Below are positions 11,552 through 23,160 of a stretch of DNA of 64,000 nt, piece by piece. The stretch covers positions 434,001-498,000 of the forward strand of contig JAIQDT010001140.1 in NCBI GenBank assembly GCA_021521415.1. Direction: 5' to 3'. Source of the stretch: Bidens hawaiensis (taxonomy: Eukaryota; Streptophyta; Magnoliopsida; Asterales; Asteraceae). The position numbers and the translations under genes were made by a program. Position 1 is the stretch's first letter, and each line of letters opens with the position of its first letter. A model generated the notes under the pieces. It was not told the DNA's origin, searched no databases, and saw nothing but the letters and a program-made list of their open reading frames with translations.

Positions 11552-14500
11552 ATGAATTCGGTTGATCAAGAAATACAAGGAAGAATGAATATCAGCAGCT
11601 CTGATCTCATTGATGCAAAGCTTGAAGAACATCAGTTATGTGGATCCAAACACTGTCCAAGTTGCGGTCATCGATTCGAAGGAAAACCGGTACGAGTTTC
11701 TGATTAATTCTTTCCCAAAAATTTTTAAGATTATTGAAAATAATCTTGAATCAATTCAAATTATTAAGGAATTAAACTTAAGCAAATGTCCAGTTATTAT
11801 TATTATTTATTTATTTATTATTTTTTTTGTTTCATTTAATAGAACTTCATATATCTTAATTAAGATAAATTTTTTCTTTGATTAGTTTTTCCTATTAATT
11901 AATTTTCTGAGTTTCTGATTAATTTTTTCCCAAAGTACTTTAAGATATTGATAATAATCTTGAATCAATTCAAAGAATATAAACTTATGCAAATTATTTC
12001 CAGATTTTTTGTCATTTTCAAGAATTTCATATCTTAAAAAGATTACATTTTTTGATTAATTAACTTTTGATATTAATTTGCTTATCCAATTATTTTTTTA
12101 TTTCATTTTCAAGAACTTCATATATCTTAAAAAGATCCAATTTTTTAATTAAATTTTGTTATTAATTTGAAAGAATATAAGCAAATTTCTAGTTGTTTTT
12201 TTTCATTTCAAAAATTACATATATCTTAAAAAAAACAAAACTTTCTTTATATTTTTGCTATTAATTTACTTATAATAATTCTGAGATCATTTGTAGGATT
12301 GGATGGGTCTACCAGCAGGAGTGAAATTTGATCCAACGGATCAAGAATTAATTGAACATCTTGAAGCCAAAGTTGAAGCCAAGAACTCGAAATCTCACCC
12401 GTTGATTGATGAATTCATCCCTACAATTGAAGGTGAAGATGGGATTTGTTATACTCATCCTGAAAAGCTTCCAGGTGATTGTTAATTGCTTTCGTGTTCT
12501 TGATTATCTACCGGCAAGAAAATATTATCCGGTAGACTGATGATATTACAACCGTGTGTGTACGTTAGGGATGACAATTTCTGAAACGACCCAAAATACT
12601 GACATGTTAGTGTCTCATGCTTGTATGAATGAAAGAATGTCACTATTGTCATTTTCAACAAATCTGATTGGTATTTCTTATTATTTTTGCACACTTTCTT
12701 GAAAGAAACAAGAACATATATAAAAATAATAATACAATAATTAAAAAACATAACTTGTTTTTGTCTCAGAATTCAAGAGTTAGGTTTTACATTGAATGCA
12801 AATAGTTTCTTGTCTTTTAAGAAAATAAATATTAATTTGAAGGGTTTTTCAAATCTAGGGTTTCTTGTTTTGTTACACCTATATATCTACTTTTCATATA
12901 TTTTGGAATATTTGTATTAAAACTAAATCCTGAATTTTAACTATATTAAAAGTATGATAATTTAAAAACGGGATGAGATTCGGTACATCTAAAATTAACA
13001 TACTAAAAATACAAATAACTAAAGTAATTATAGTTTTGAACTATAGTAATTATATTTTAAAAATAGTATAGTGTAATAATAATTAATCTAATTTAAAAGT
13101 TATAGATAAATATCATTTGTAATTCATCCAAAACCCTTTAAAAACTATTAAAACATATGATAAAAATTCAGACCAAAACTGAACAAACAGTGAAAAAAAT
13201 TTCTTTATCAGTCAACAACAAACATGGATGAAATGTATAAGTGAAATTTGTTTTTATATTTCAGGAGTTACTAAAGATGGGTTGAGTAAACATTTCTTCC
13301 ACCGACCATCAAAAGCTTACACCACGGGGACCAGAAAGAGAAGAAAGATCCAAACCGAATGTGATCTACAAGGTGGCGAAACCCGTTGGCATAAAACCGG
13401 CAAGACCCGACCGGTTATGGTTAACGGAAAGCAAAAGGGGTGCAAGAAGATCTTGGTACTCTACACAAACTTTGGTAAAAACCGAAAACCAGAGAAAACC
13501 AATTGGGTGATGCACCAATACCACCTTGGACAAAATGAGGAAGAGCGCGAGGGCGAGCTTGTAGTGTCGAAGATATTTTACCAAACTCAACCAAGGCAAT
13601 GCAATTTGACTGAAAAGGCTGGTAATAACAACGTGTTATCGAATATGATCCCCATAGAAGGGTCAAATAATGAAATGAGTAGGAGTAGAAGTGGGAGTTG
13701 TTCTTCAAGAGAGATTAACATAACTAGCACTACTAATCGTGCTCATAATAGCATTGATGAATTTTCAGCGGTTAGCGTCCACGCAGTTATGCCGAGTTAC
13801 AATCCCATAGATCATATGCAACATCTAAAAGGCGTGGATCATTTTAACTTTGTCCCATTTCAAAAAAGCTTTGATGAGGTAAGTTTTAAAAGATTATATC
13901 ATTGGACAACACTTTTTTCTCAACTTATTAAGTACAATCATAAGTGTTTATTTTGTTTATAGGTATACAATATTATTTAGTACATAAAATGATAAAATTA
14001 AAAAGTTTAATACATTTAAATATAATAACTTTTAGTATGTTACATACATTCATGATACATTTTGGTATATATATAACAATCAATTATATAATACAATATC
14101 AATCAAATACATCAAAATTTGTCTGAATGATAACTTAATTACATGCATAAAATAAGTGCATGCATGTCATAATTTTAGAAATTAATTGAGTGCAAGGCTA
14201 AGAGATGAACTAAAAATAGTTTAAAGGTTGCTTTTATGTTTTATCATATATACTTAACTTGTGGTAGCAGCAAGCCAATTCATGATTACCTCTATGGTAC
14301 TTTGTGCATTATGACTTGTAAGATGCTGTATTTGTCATGCTTTCAAGCGTACAACTGTTTGATGCAGGTGGGTACAACGTGCAATGAGCATGACCTACAA
14401 AGACAGCAGCCATATCATGTGACCCCACATAATCCACATCATCAGCAGATGGCTTTTGACGTCAGCAGGCCAAGTCATCATGTGTCCACTCTCGTTTCGC

Positions 14501-17500
14501 CACCTCAACCGCCACATCATCTGCATCACACCTCCGTTAATATGTTTGATGAGGACTCGTTTCATGTGTCAAGAATCATGCATAATTTTCAGGTGATTTA
14601 CATTTCTTGTATTATGTGTATCAAACATTCATGTCGGCTTCTTTATCTCTATAACAACATATTAAAATATATTTAGAGAAATCAATAAAGGTATACGCTA
14701 TAAAGTTAGAGTTTCACTATCCTTTATCAATATTTTGTGAATAAAAGAAAAAGAAAAAATAATATTTTGTTAATAAGTATTATATAATTAAATAGAGATA
14801 GATATAAAGAATGAGATGTGATAATGTTTTTAGAATATGATCAAATTTTATAGATGAGTGTGTTTTTACGTAAAGTATAGAGTAGATATCGAAGAGAAGC
14901 TGATGTGAATGTTGATTTAACTAAATATTACATTTTTAAAAATTTTATATAGCCTATCACATTAAGTTCTCTATTTCTTTTATCAGTTTATCTATCTCAT
15001 TAACAAACATTTTCTATTTCTTTTCCTTTCTTAAACATTTAAAAATATTATAGAGAAGGCAATGAATAGTAGATCTCTATATTAAAAGAATTACTATTCA
15101 TTAAAACTCTAAATTTTATAGAAATAGAGTTCGATAGAGATGCAAAATATACTAAATGTCTATATTTTATGTATAGAGTTAAATTTAAAGAAGCTATAAT
15201 TAATGCTCTAAGCACAAAATACTATATTATTAAGGTGTTAAAAATTTGAATAGTTCAATTTTCAATCACTAGTTATATGACAAAATCATTAAACTAACTT
15301 GTGTATATAAAAACCATTAAACTAATAATTTATATATATAAATGTTTAAATCTGTACTACTTAATTAATTGCCTAGCTATACATATATTGTTGTATATAT
15401 GTACGGATTTATCAACCTATACGATATTATATATTGTGGGACGTGGGTGTACAAGAAGAAAAAAAAAGTGAAAGTATATATCAATATTAAAAATATTGAA
15501 ATAAAAAAAGTATAAAAGAGTAATAAAGATATTTTCTGTGATTTCTAATAACAGCAGCAACATCAACATCATCATAAGATGGGAGGAGGGAGATCAACAT
15601 CAGGATTGGAGGAACTGATAATGGGGTGCACTCCATCATCATCAACTGATATTAAAGAAGTTAGTTTTTCACAACCTTTTTGACTCTGAATTTTATGTAA
15701 ATTTTATTGATTTAATATTACATTGATATATTAAATATAAATTAAAACTTAAATATATTTTAACTAAAGGAAGATATATATGGGGATAAAGCATATATAT
15801 TACATTCTTTTCCCCTTTCACTTTTCATGCTTCTCATTGCTTATTTCTTTTTATTAACTTTTTATTTGGTTTGACAGGTTATCTGAATTTTATTAAATTT
15901 TCATATTAATTAAAAAAAGATACAAGTGTAAGAAACTTTTGTATATTTGTTGTGTTCTTTTATATATTTTCTAATTGAATTTCAAATATTTTGATGCATG
16001 CTTCTTTTGTTCCTCTTGTTATTCTCCTTTCCCTTTATAACCTTTGCTCTTTCTTCCTTTTGCTAACGTGTCTACTTGTGGTGATCTTTCATTATGCTTT
16101 TTTATTTCAAATTGGAATTTTTCTTATTGAATTTTAACAATCTCAATATTTATCTATTGTTTGTGATTAATCTCAAACTCATGAATATTTACAAACAGTC
16201 CAAACTCCAAACTTTAAACGTATTTTCAATTCCATACTAACTGAAAAGTAACCTTGTTAGCTTTTTGATAACGTGAAAATATGTATGAGAATGTTGGAGG
16301 GAAATCAGTGTACCCTTGTAGACAGTTTTTGAAAAGTGCTACCTATATGTTTAAAGTTGAGATTATATGTAAATATTTTTTAACGTAAGATTAATCTCAG
16401 TAAATAAGTGAAAATTGAGGTTATTAAAACCCAATAACCCAAAAATATATTAACACTTAAAAAGAGAGAAAAGCAAGACTAAATTACTTTTCAATGACAA
16501 GACAAGTATAAATTGAAAGGTAAGAAGAAAAATATGAGGTTGTCCATTAGAATTCAAGACTAAATCATGGATGTTTGGCATCCAATATTTCTCCTCTTTC
16601 TCTTTGGAACAAAAAAAAGAGAGACAAAAGTACAAAGAAACTCAAGCTTGTACTCATATGTGTCCCAAAGTAAAGATCCTAATAGTGAGACATTTTTTTT
16701 CTTCATTAATTTATCTATCATTTAATTATATCAAAGTTATATTTATTGATCACATCTATAGTGCCAAAGTGTATGATCAATCCGGCATAATCAGTTTCTA
16801 ATTTGTTTAACATATCGATTTCGCTTTAAAGTTATACTGATATTATATAATGATAACAAATGATAAAATATCGTCATTTATGTAAACTTGTTAAAATGAT
16901 GTCGTTTTTCTAGTGTTTTTATTCATAAGGACTAAAAACTTGTCAACTTAATAAAATCATCATTTACGCATGTCGCTTTTAAGAAAAGTTTATTTAATTC
17001 ATCTGATACCGATTATGATCTAACTAGAGATGATACTTAGGTTACAATCAACTTTAATTTCGAGTTCAAAGGTAAAAGTTATAGAATGATATAAGATATA
17101 TGACCCAAAATCTTTTTTTGATGAATGGCATCTTAGGACAAAGAGAGACACAACACCCTATGTGATTGAAGGCCAAAAGCACCGTGAAATTTAGGTATAA
17201 CCTCAATAATTATGACCACCTTTTTCCTTTCCTTTAAAATATAAAGAAAACAAATGTTACCCTTCTTGATTAAGACATTTTATAAAATGGTGTTCTATAA
17301 TTCCATTGTTAGCAAAAGTGATTACAGTTATAAACATTTTTTAGTTACTCCCTCCGTCCTATTATAAGTGTCTTAGTTTGATTTTTTAAGTCTTTCTTGT
17401 TTAACTTTGACCGACAATATTTTTGTTTGTGTTATATAATACTTAATATAAAATATATGAATTGATTGGGTTTTAAATGTATTTTACATTGATATAATTT

Positions 17501-18119
17501 TCTTCAAGTATTATATGACACGAACAAAAATATTTACGGTCAAAGTTGCAAAAAAAAGACTTGAAAAGTCAAAACATGACACTTATAATGGGACGGGGGA
17601 AATATTTAATAGAGCATCCTACCACACAAGTTTTAAATAAAAACCTATACTAACAGTATAATTAAGCACTATTATTATTTGTTATTTTAAATATGATACA
17701 TAAGATATAAGATGATATTAACCTCTTCTTTTTCTTTCTTTCATAATATATGATTATCTTTGTTAATTATGTTCTTACAATTCTCAACTTAATATTAGTT
17801 TTGTATTCAACCAATAATATTCAACCGGAAATTTGATCCCGGCCCCCTCCGTTTATAGTTTTTTTAATGTATATTTTCGTCCGACCCCCGCGACATCTCC
17901 GACCAAGCTTCGCCAGTGATTTATGTATCATGAACCTTTTTTTTTCTTTTTGTCCTTGCTGTCTTTCAACTTTTCTTTTAAATCCATTGGTGAACTCAAT
18001 AATTATTAACCATGAAATCTAACTAAAAAAAATGCATGCAGGAACATGAATCATCAATCACAAACCACAATGAGGCAGATTGGTTGAAGTACTCCACCTT
18101 CTTGCCTGATCATCATTGA
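11552..18119 (+). CDS. NAC075: NAC domain transcription factor, NAC075 type, six exons
   Basis: A nuclear DNA-binding transcription factor. Exons inferred from GT/AG borders and frame: 11552-11689, 12297-12474, 13265-13878, 14368-14592, 15555-15659, 18042-18119. Together they give 445 codons plus stop. Residues 22-46 form a Cys/His-rich N-terminal extension ([20 protein letters not shown]). The NAC domain follows (about 47-215), with [82 protein letters not shown] and [14 protein letters not shown]. The variable C-terminus is Ser- and His-rich and ends with [10 protein letters not shown] and WLKYSTF. These features match the NAC075/NAC028/SND2 subgroup, known in Arabidopsis for vascular, secondary-wall and senescence regulation. 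All splice junctions keep frame, so the gene looks intact. Intron 5 (15660-18041) carries a Stowaway MITE. The subgroup is certain; one-to-one orthology is likely. Confidence 0.94.
17348..17602. mobile_element. Stowaway MITE in NAC intron 5
   Basis: The left end is CTCCCTCCGTCC and the right end is the slightly decayed inverse (GGGACGGGGGAA). TA dinucleotides at 17346-17347 and 17603-17604 form the target duplication. The arms extend inward (TATTATAAGTG against CACTTATAATG), and the middle is AT-rich with no ORF. This is the standard Tc1/mariner-derived Stowaway structure, about 255 bp. Confidence 0.93.
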
Positions 18120-20602
18120 AATCAGCAAATTTCCAAAAAAAAAAATAATAAAAAAATAAAAAGACAGCATCACTGTCCTCATCATTATGACCACCCTACT
18201 TGAACCCTAGCTAGTTGCTGGTTCTTTTTCACCAACACACAGACCCTGTTTTTTCTTTTTTACTTTTTCCCTTTATCTCTCTAGAACTCCTTGCATTTGC
18301 AGGCCTTTGATACATATACAAATCAGGGTTAACCAAAAACTAACTGTACATCAAAACCCCATGTTGCTAAAGAGAAAAGAAGCATCCAAAAAGAGGAAAA
18401 GAATTCAAGAAAAGGTTCATCTCTAGTTCTCTACTGGCACCAAGATATATATATAACAGCAAACTCTAAAAAAAAAAAGAAAGAAAAGGAAAAAAAGAAC
18501 CCATCTTTCTGCATGAAAATCATCACCAACATGATTACACTTTATCATCTTATGGGATTTTTTATTTATTGATTGATTTATTTGTTTCTTTCTTTAATAT
18601 TTTGTATACCCCTTCGGCACTTCTTCAAGTGTTTTTATATTTGGAGAACAAAGTACGAATATAATTTGTGAATAATATTATCTATTAGAGTTGTTTTGTA
18701 GTTCACTTGGTTGTTATGATAATTTATACTTCTTTTGAGCTCCAATAATTAATTAGCCTTTACTGAACTATGTTTATGTTTGGGGTCCTTATAAAGGGTA
18801 GCACCCCAAGCTCTTTATAGTTTTTTAAATGGCTAATTTTGATCACTAATCCGCTAACTTGTCTCAATTCCCCAAGTCCCAGAGACCGCCCTTATTAGAT
18901 ACTTATCATATGTGAGAAAATCCCATGACCCAACCTGAAACCTCCTATTTGCTTTTATTTTTTTTGTCATGGGCGATCCAAGACCTCTCTTTTTTTAATT
19001 TAAGTCTTTGAGTGTCTCATCTAACTCTTTGAAACTACACTGACTTAATCGCTTATCTCAAATCCTCAAGTACCAAAGAACAACCTCTCACCCTAAGTGT
19101 AGTCCCAAATCTTTTGAGTTCCGATCCATGGTTAACAAAATTAAGGTTAATATAGAAAGCTAGAATTTGTCATATCGAATAAACTAAAGAGATAGGTGAA
19201 CGTGCATGTAATATAGCCTTTGCTTTTCAAGTGACGTCCATGTAGTTCTAAAGCTGAGTTTCATACTAATGGCTTTTCACTTTAGTTTCAAATTGTATAT
19301 AACTTATAAAATCCAGAAAAAAAAAACAATAGATAAAAAATTATTATATATGCTTCCATGTGTTATTTTTTTTAGTATTTTTATTCAACAATTTTAAAAG
19401 AATGATGGCATTAAATACAACTCTTTTAAGTGTTAAAAGAAAACAAAAATTAGTCAATCGATTGAAGGGACATACAAGAAACCAAGACCCCATTTAGTTT
19501 GGCCTAAACTTAAACGATCACAGTCTACCATGTGGAAATAGGCACGGTTATTGTATGCTATTTATCCAGATGGCTAGATAATGTAAGAGCATCCATAATA
19601 GTCAATTTTAGATGTTTTGAGGAGAGAGTACGTACGTGGGTGTTATGGATAAGAGAGTCAGAAATCATTATGTGAGGGAGTGAAGGCGTGGTGGACGTTG
19701 TACAAAAAAGCAAAAGAACAATTTTTGTGATCGATGCGATTTTTTTAGTCGCTTTTAGTTGTGAGATGAGTAAATCATAGGATGGATGGGTAGGGCTTAT
19801 GTGAAGCCGGTTTTAAAGCTTCTTATCATGATGGTCTAAACAATAAAATTAGTAAAAAAAATGGATTTTCAAAAAGAACATGAAACATATCAAAATGATA
19901 ATCATGCAAGTTAGTAAGTATTGTTTAACTTAAAAAAAAGTTGGCATTCAATTTGTGGCCCTTTTTTAGAAGATTTGGATGCCTTGATAAAAGTAGGGAG
20001 GAAGGGACTTATTATACAAGTGAAGTAGCTCAAGGTACTACTCCTTATAGCACAGTGTTTTATTGGTTAGATTCGGTCCCATAAAGAAGGTGCAGAGAGA
20101 ATGGCATCAAGGAATATCACAACATGCATGGCTACAATTTTTGCCTTTTATGGACTCCACATACCCTCTTATTTTTCATTAATATTAAACCCTTGCTTTC
20201 TAAGTTAATGTGATAATCTTAAACCCAGTAGCCTATGCTGCCTCTCAGCTTTTTTGACGAAGTATATTTTTAGTGTAATTCTACTTTTTCGCATGCGTTG
20301 CCTTCACACTAAGTAAATCATTTGTGAATCCTTTTGTAGACGTTCGTTGTTCAAAAATAAAAAATCTTTCTATTTTTTTGGAAGTTTACTAATTAACCAA
20401 TTGTTTAAAATTTTTTAATTATGACGAAATTATATAGTACAAAACAAACGGACGTCAAACGCATAAACGGATGTCAAAACGCATAAAGGAGTTCAAAACT
20501 CAATAACCGGGGTCAAAATTTTAAATTTTGACCGAGGAGTTTACTATACTGTTTAAACAGATGAAGCATCTCAACATTTTGACCGAGCATGCTCTTAAGA
20601 AA

Positions 20603-20605
<3 letters not shown>
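18120..20605. other. NAC 3' flank and intergenic DNA
   Basis: The first few hundred bases after the stop are probably the NAC 3' UTR; no clear poly(A) signal could be chosen. The remainder is AT-rich with no coding pattern. One possible MITE (19584-19840) is listed separately. Near 20448-20500 the phrase GTCAAAACGCATAAA-like repeats two to three times. Confidence 0.5.
19584..19840. mobile_element. possible MITE with AGAGCATC termini
   Basis: Left TAAGAGCATCCATAATAG and right CTTATCATGATGGTCT are imperfect inverted repeats, a pattern common in short non-autonomous plant elements. No secure target duplication was found and there is no ORF, so superfamily and exact ends are uncertain. Confidence 0.3.

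Positions 20606-20653
<48 letters not shown>
20606..20653. repeat. (TA)n microsatellite
   Basis: About 24 uninterrupted TA units. Confidence 0.97.
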
Positions 20654-20654
<1 letters not shown>

Positions 20655-20770
20655 CGGAGATGGTTAACGTACAAATTAAATTAACGTTAATTGTAAGAAT
20701 TAACTAGTGTAACTATAGTGTAGTTTAATTACAATTACATTACGATGCATACCACCGTCTTCCTCGTAGA

Positions 20771-20825
20771 AATAAATAAAAAGACACAGTGTTAAGGAAA
20801 AAACCATTGTGTCTTTTTATTTATT
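20771..20825. repeat. inverted repeat with 21-bp arms
   Basis: The arms at 20771-20791 and 20805-20825 (AATAAATAAAAAGACACAGTG and its near-inverse) match at 20 of 21 positions around a 13-nt loop. TTGTGTCTTTT-like phrases repeat further on (near 20868 and 20967), so the hairpin may belong to a longer degenerate repeat. It is AT-rich, and a microRNA role is not supported. Confidence 0.75.
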
Positions 20826-20829
20826 ATTA

Positions 20830-21985
20830 CGTTTTTTTTGTTTATATTTGTACTTGATTGTGTCTTTTTTTTCTTGATATTGTGTTAAATTACTCAACAT
20901 TGCGTTATATTTTGCGATCGGTTGTGACATTTTTCATTTATCGTTGTGTTGTTTGTTTATTTTCGTCATTGTGTCTTTTCGTCGTTTTTTAGGACCGGAA
21001 TGACGGGGAAACATTTTAGTTTTTTTTTGTAATTGTTTTTCGTTTTTTATTTATTTTTTTTGGGCAACAAATCTTTCTCACACTCCATATTTTTGTCTCC
21101 ATTTCCATTTTAATATTTCCTTTAGAAGCCCACGCATTACACATGTTAAATAAATAATTTTATATAACATATCTTAAATTTGTTAAAAAACGTTTTACTA
21201 AAAATATTAAAGAATAGGAGTTATGCCGTAATCATAATTTTCTCGGATTCGGGTTAGTTCGGGTTCAGGTACAAGTTTTTTGTGTTGAGTTTCGGGTAAA
21301 AGCGACAGCTAGCCATACCGACTATTGAAAAGACAAACTATTCATCCAATTTACCAAGCTAAAACGTTAAACGGGTATTTTTAAATTTTAAAACACTGGA
21401 CATTTTCAGGTATCTTCAATAATCAACCAGTTACTGTAACACCCAAATGTGAGCCCTAACTTCTATTAACCACCACCATTAACATCTCACGCACCACATT
21501 ATCTTCATCTTCATCTTCACTGTGCCCTAACTGGTCACTTGACGCCAATTACAACTTCATCCGCGGCAATTCAAAACGACTGCGTCTTATCGAATCGAGT
21601 TTCGGTAACCGGTACTCGAGTTCTGTTTGCTTTCGCCTCGGTTTCGGTTCTGGTATGCAGTTGATTTTCGGCGTTTTTGGTTATTGATCTGATTATGTGT
21701 TTGCAGTGTGTATTGGATAAATTGTGAGATAGGAATGTATGCTAGATGAGGATTTTTAGGATTATATGTGTAGTTGTGATGGAATAGAGCTGTGTATTGA
21801 TTCTGGTTTGCGGCATTTTTGGATGCGTTTGTAGTGTGTATTGGTTTACTAGTTTTCTTTGCATTGGTTATGTTATGAGATAAAAGTGTATGCTAGATGT
21901 AGATTTTAGAATCATATGCTTCCTTGTGATGGCAAATGACTAAATGGTGAATTCAATAAGCAGCCAGCTCATGTATAAGTGTATA
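20830..21985. other. AT-rich DNA, possible distal 5' region of the ASY3-like locus
   Basis: No ORF of note. From about 21420 to 21660 the composition becomes less AT-rich, and a segment ending near 21654 (CGGTTCTG, then GTATGC) could be an untranslated first exon with a donor site. This is weak: no transcript evidence exists and the next candidate exon is kilobases away. Confidence 0.3.
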
Positions 21986-21991
21986 ATCAAT

Positions 21992-22296
21992 GTTGTAAAA
22001 CTCGCCTAGCAGGCGTTAATTGGGCGGTGGGGTACCGACTAGCGATTAATCGGGATATATATATATATATATATATCCATAATGTTTTAAGCTTATAAAT
22101 CCGATTTTAGTAATAGGCATATATTTTTTTTCAAATGCTTTAAATATTTTGACCCTTTTTGACCGAAATTTGATCAATTTTGACTGCCACCGAGAATAAT
22201 CACACTTGAGAATATTAGCTGAAGTCGCATCGGCAACCCAGTGGTGATTACCGAGTGACCGGCGACTAAACGCTGCCTAGAACAGATTTTTACAAC
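21992..22296. mobile_element. short TIR element (GTTGTAAAA ends)
   Basis: The left end GTTGTAAAACTCGCCTAG and right end CTAGAACAGATTTTTACAAC form imperfect inverted repeats about 305 bp apart. Internal inverted GCGATTAATCG and GGCGACTAAACGC phrases and an (AT)n run near 22059-22076 lie between. No target duplication is evident and no ORF is present. Confidence 0.45.
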
Positions 22297-22581
22297 GCGG
22301 TATAACTATGAAATCATTTTTTTGGTTGTTTCAACCATTTTTTAATTGGATAGAGCTTTAAGTTTACATTAAAAGGCTAAAGATATCTGAAGTTCGTAGA
22401 GGTTAGCCTAATAGCCAAAATAATCGACAAACAAATTGAGCGAAAAATTGTCGATGGTTTGGCTAAGCCATTTTCTAAAAACATAATTTTATGGTTCGGT
22501 TTTCGTAATGGGCTCGACTCGTTTGCACCTCTAATGTTAACTAATTCACCTTTAAGACACTTCTTGATTCTTATGGTTAAC

Positions 22582-22849
22582 TAGAGGTGCATAAACCGGG
22601 TGTTCTCATGAACCGGAACATGGCATGATTAACAAAAGTCAAAACTGGGCGAGGGTAGGAACCGGTTCCGGGTATAGTAAGGTATTTGACCGGTTCCAGT
22701 GGGTTTTTTTCGGGTTTTGGTTAGAGTCGGGTTTTGACCGGGTATTGGCGGAACCGGTTCCACCTGGTCGGTTCCTCTTCCGGGGGAAACCCAAAGCCCA
22801 GTCCGTACCCGCGGGTCGGGTCCGGTTCCGGTTGTTTAGTGCACCTTTA
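22582..22849. mobile_element. hAT MITE, 268 bp, GGTTCC/CCGGTT-rich
   Basis: Ends are TAGAGGTGCA and TGCACCTTTA, flanked by an exact 8-bp duplication TGGTTAAC (22574-22581 and 22850-22857). Internal GGAACCGGTTCC-type phrases resemble subterminal motifs. It shares terminal bases with the 1.2-kb hAT at 3683-4891 and may be mobilised by a related transposase. Reading frames through it are incidental. Confidence 0.92.
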
Positions 22850-22872
22850 TGGTTAACCAATAGAGTGGTTTC

Positions 22873-23160
22873 CAGGGGAGGCTCGGAGGGTGTGTGAGTC
22901 GCACCATCGGCCGGACCACATAAATTTCGGGGGCACAAAGTTTTTTTATACATATTGTATATATATGTTTTTTGGCGTTAAAAATAAGGTTATTTGCGAT
23001 GGTTTATGAGATAATTACATGCTAATGGTTTCTGCTTATAATAAATCGGGCGATAAAAGTTTTATCCATGTACACTAGCGAATAAAAAATTTTCGTTAAG
23101 ACCTAAGGGCCTTTTTATTTTGGCTCGGCCGAGGTATTTAAATTCTCGAAGACAGCCCTG
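22873..23160. mobile_element. hAT MITE, 288 bp, CAGGG termini
   Basis: It starts CAGGGGAGGCTC and ends GACAGCCCTG, with an exact 8-bp duplication GTGGTTTC on both sides (22865-22872 and 23161-23168). The terminal inverted repeat is short (CAGGG/CCCTG plus partial GCT). It belongs to a different hAT group from its neighbour, whose right duplication ends only 15 bp before this element begins. Confidence 0.88.

Noticed and set aside
22625..22953. Overlapping 90- and 104-codon ORFs on both strands
   Set aside because: They run through the GC-rich hAT MITE at 22582-22849 and on into its neighbour.
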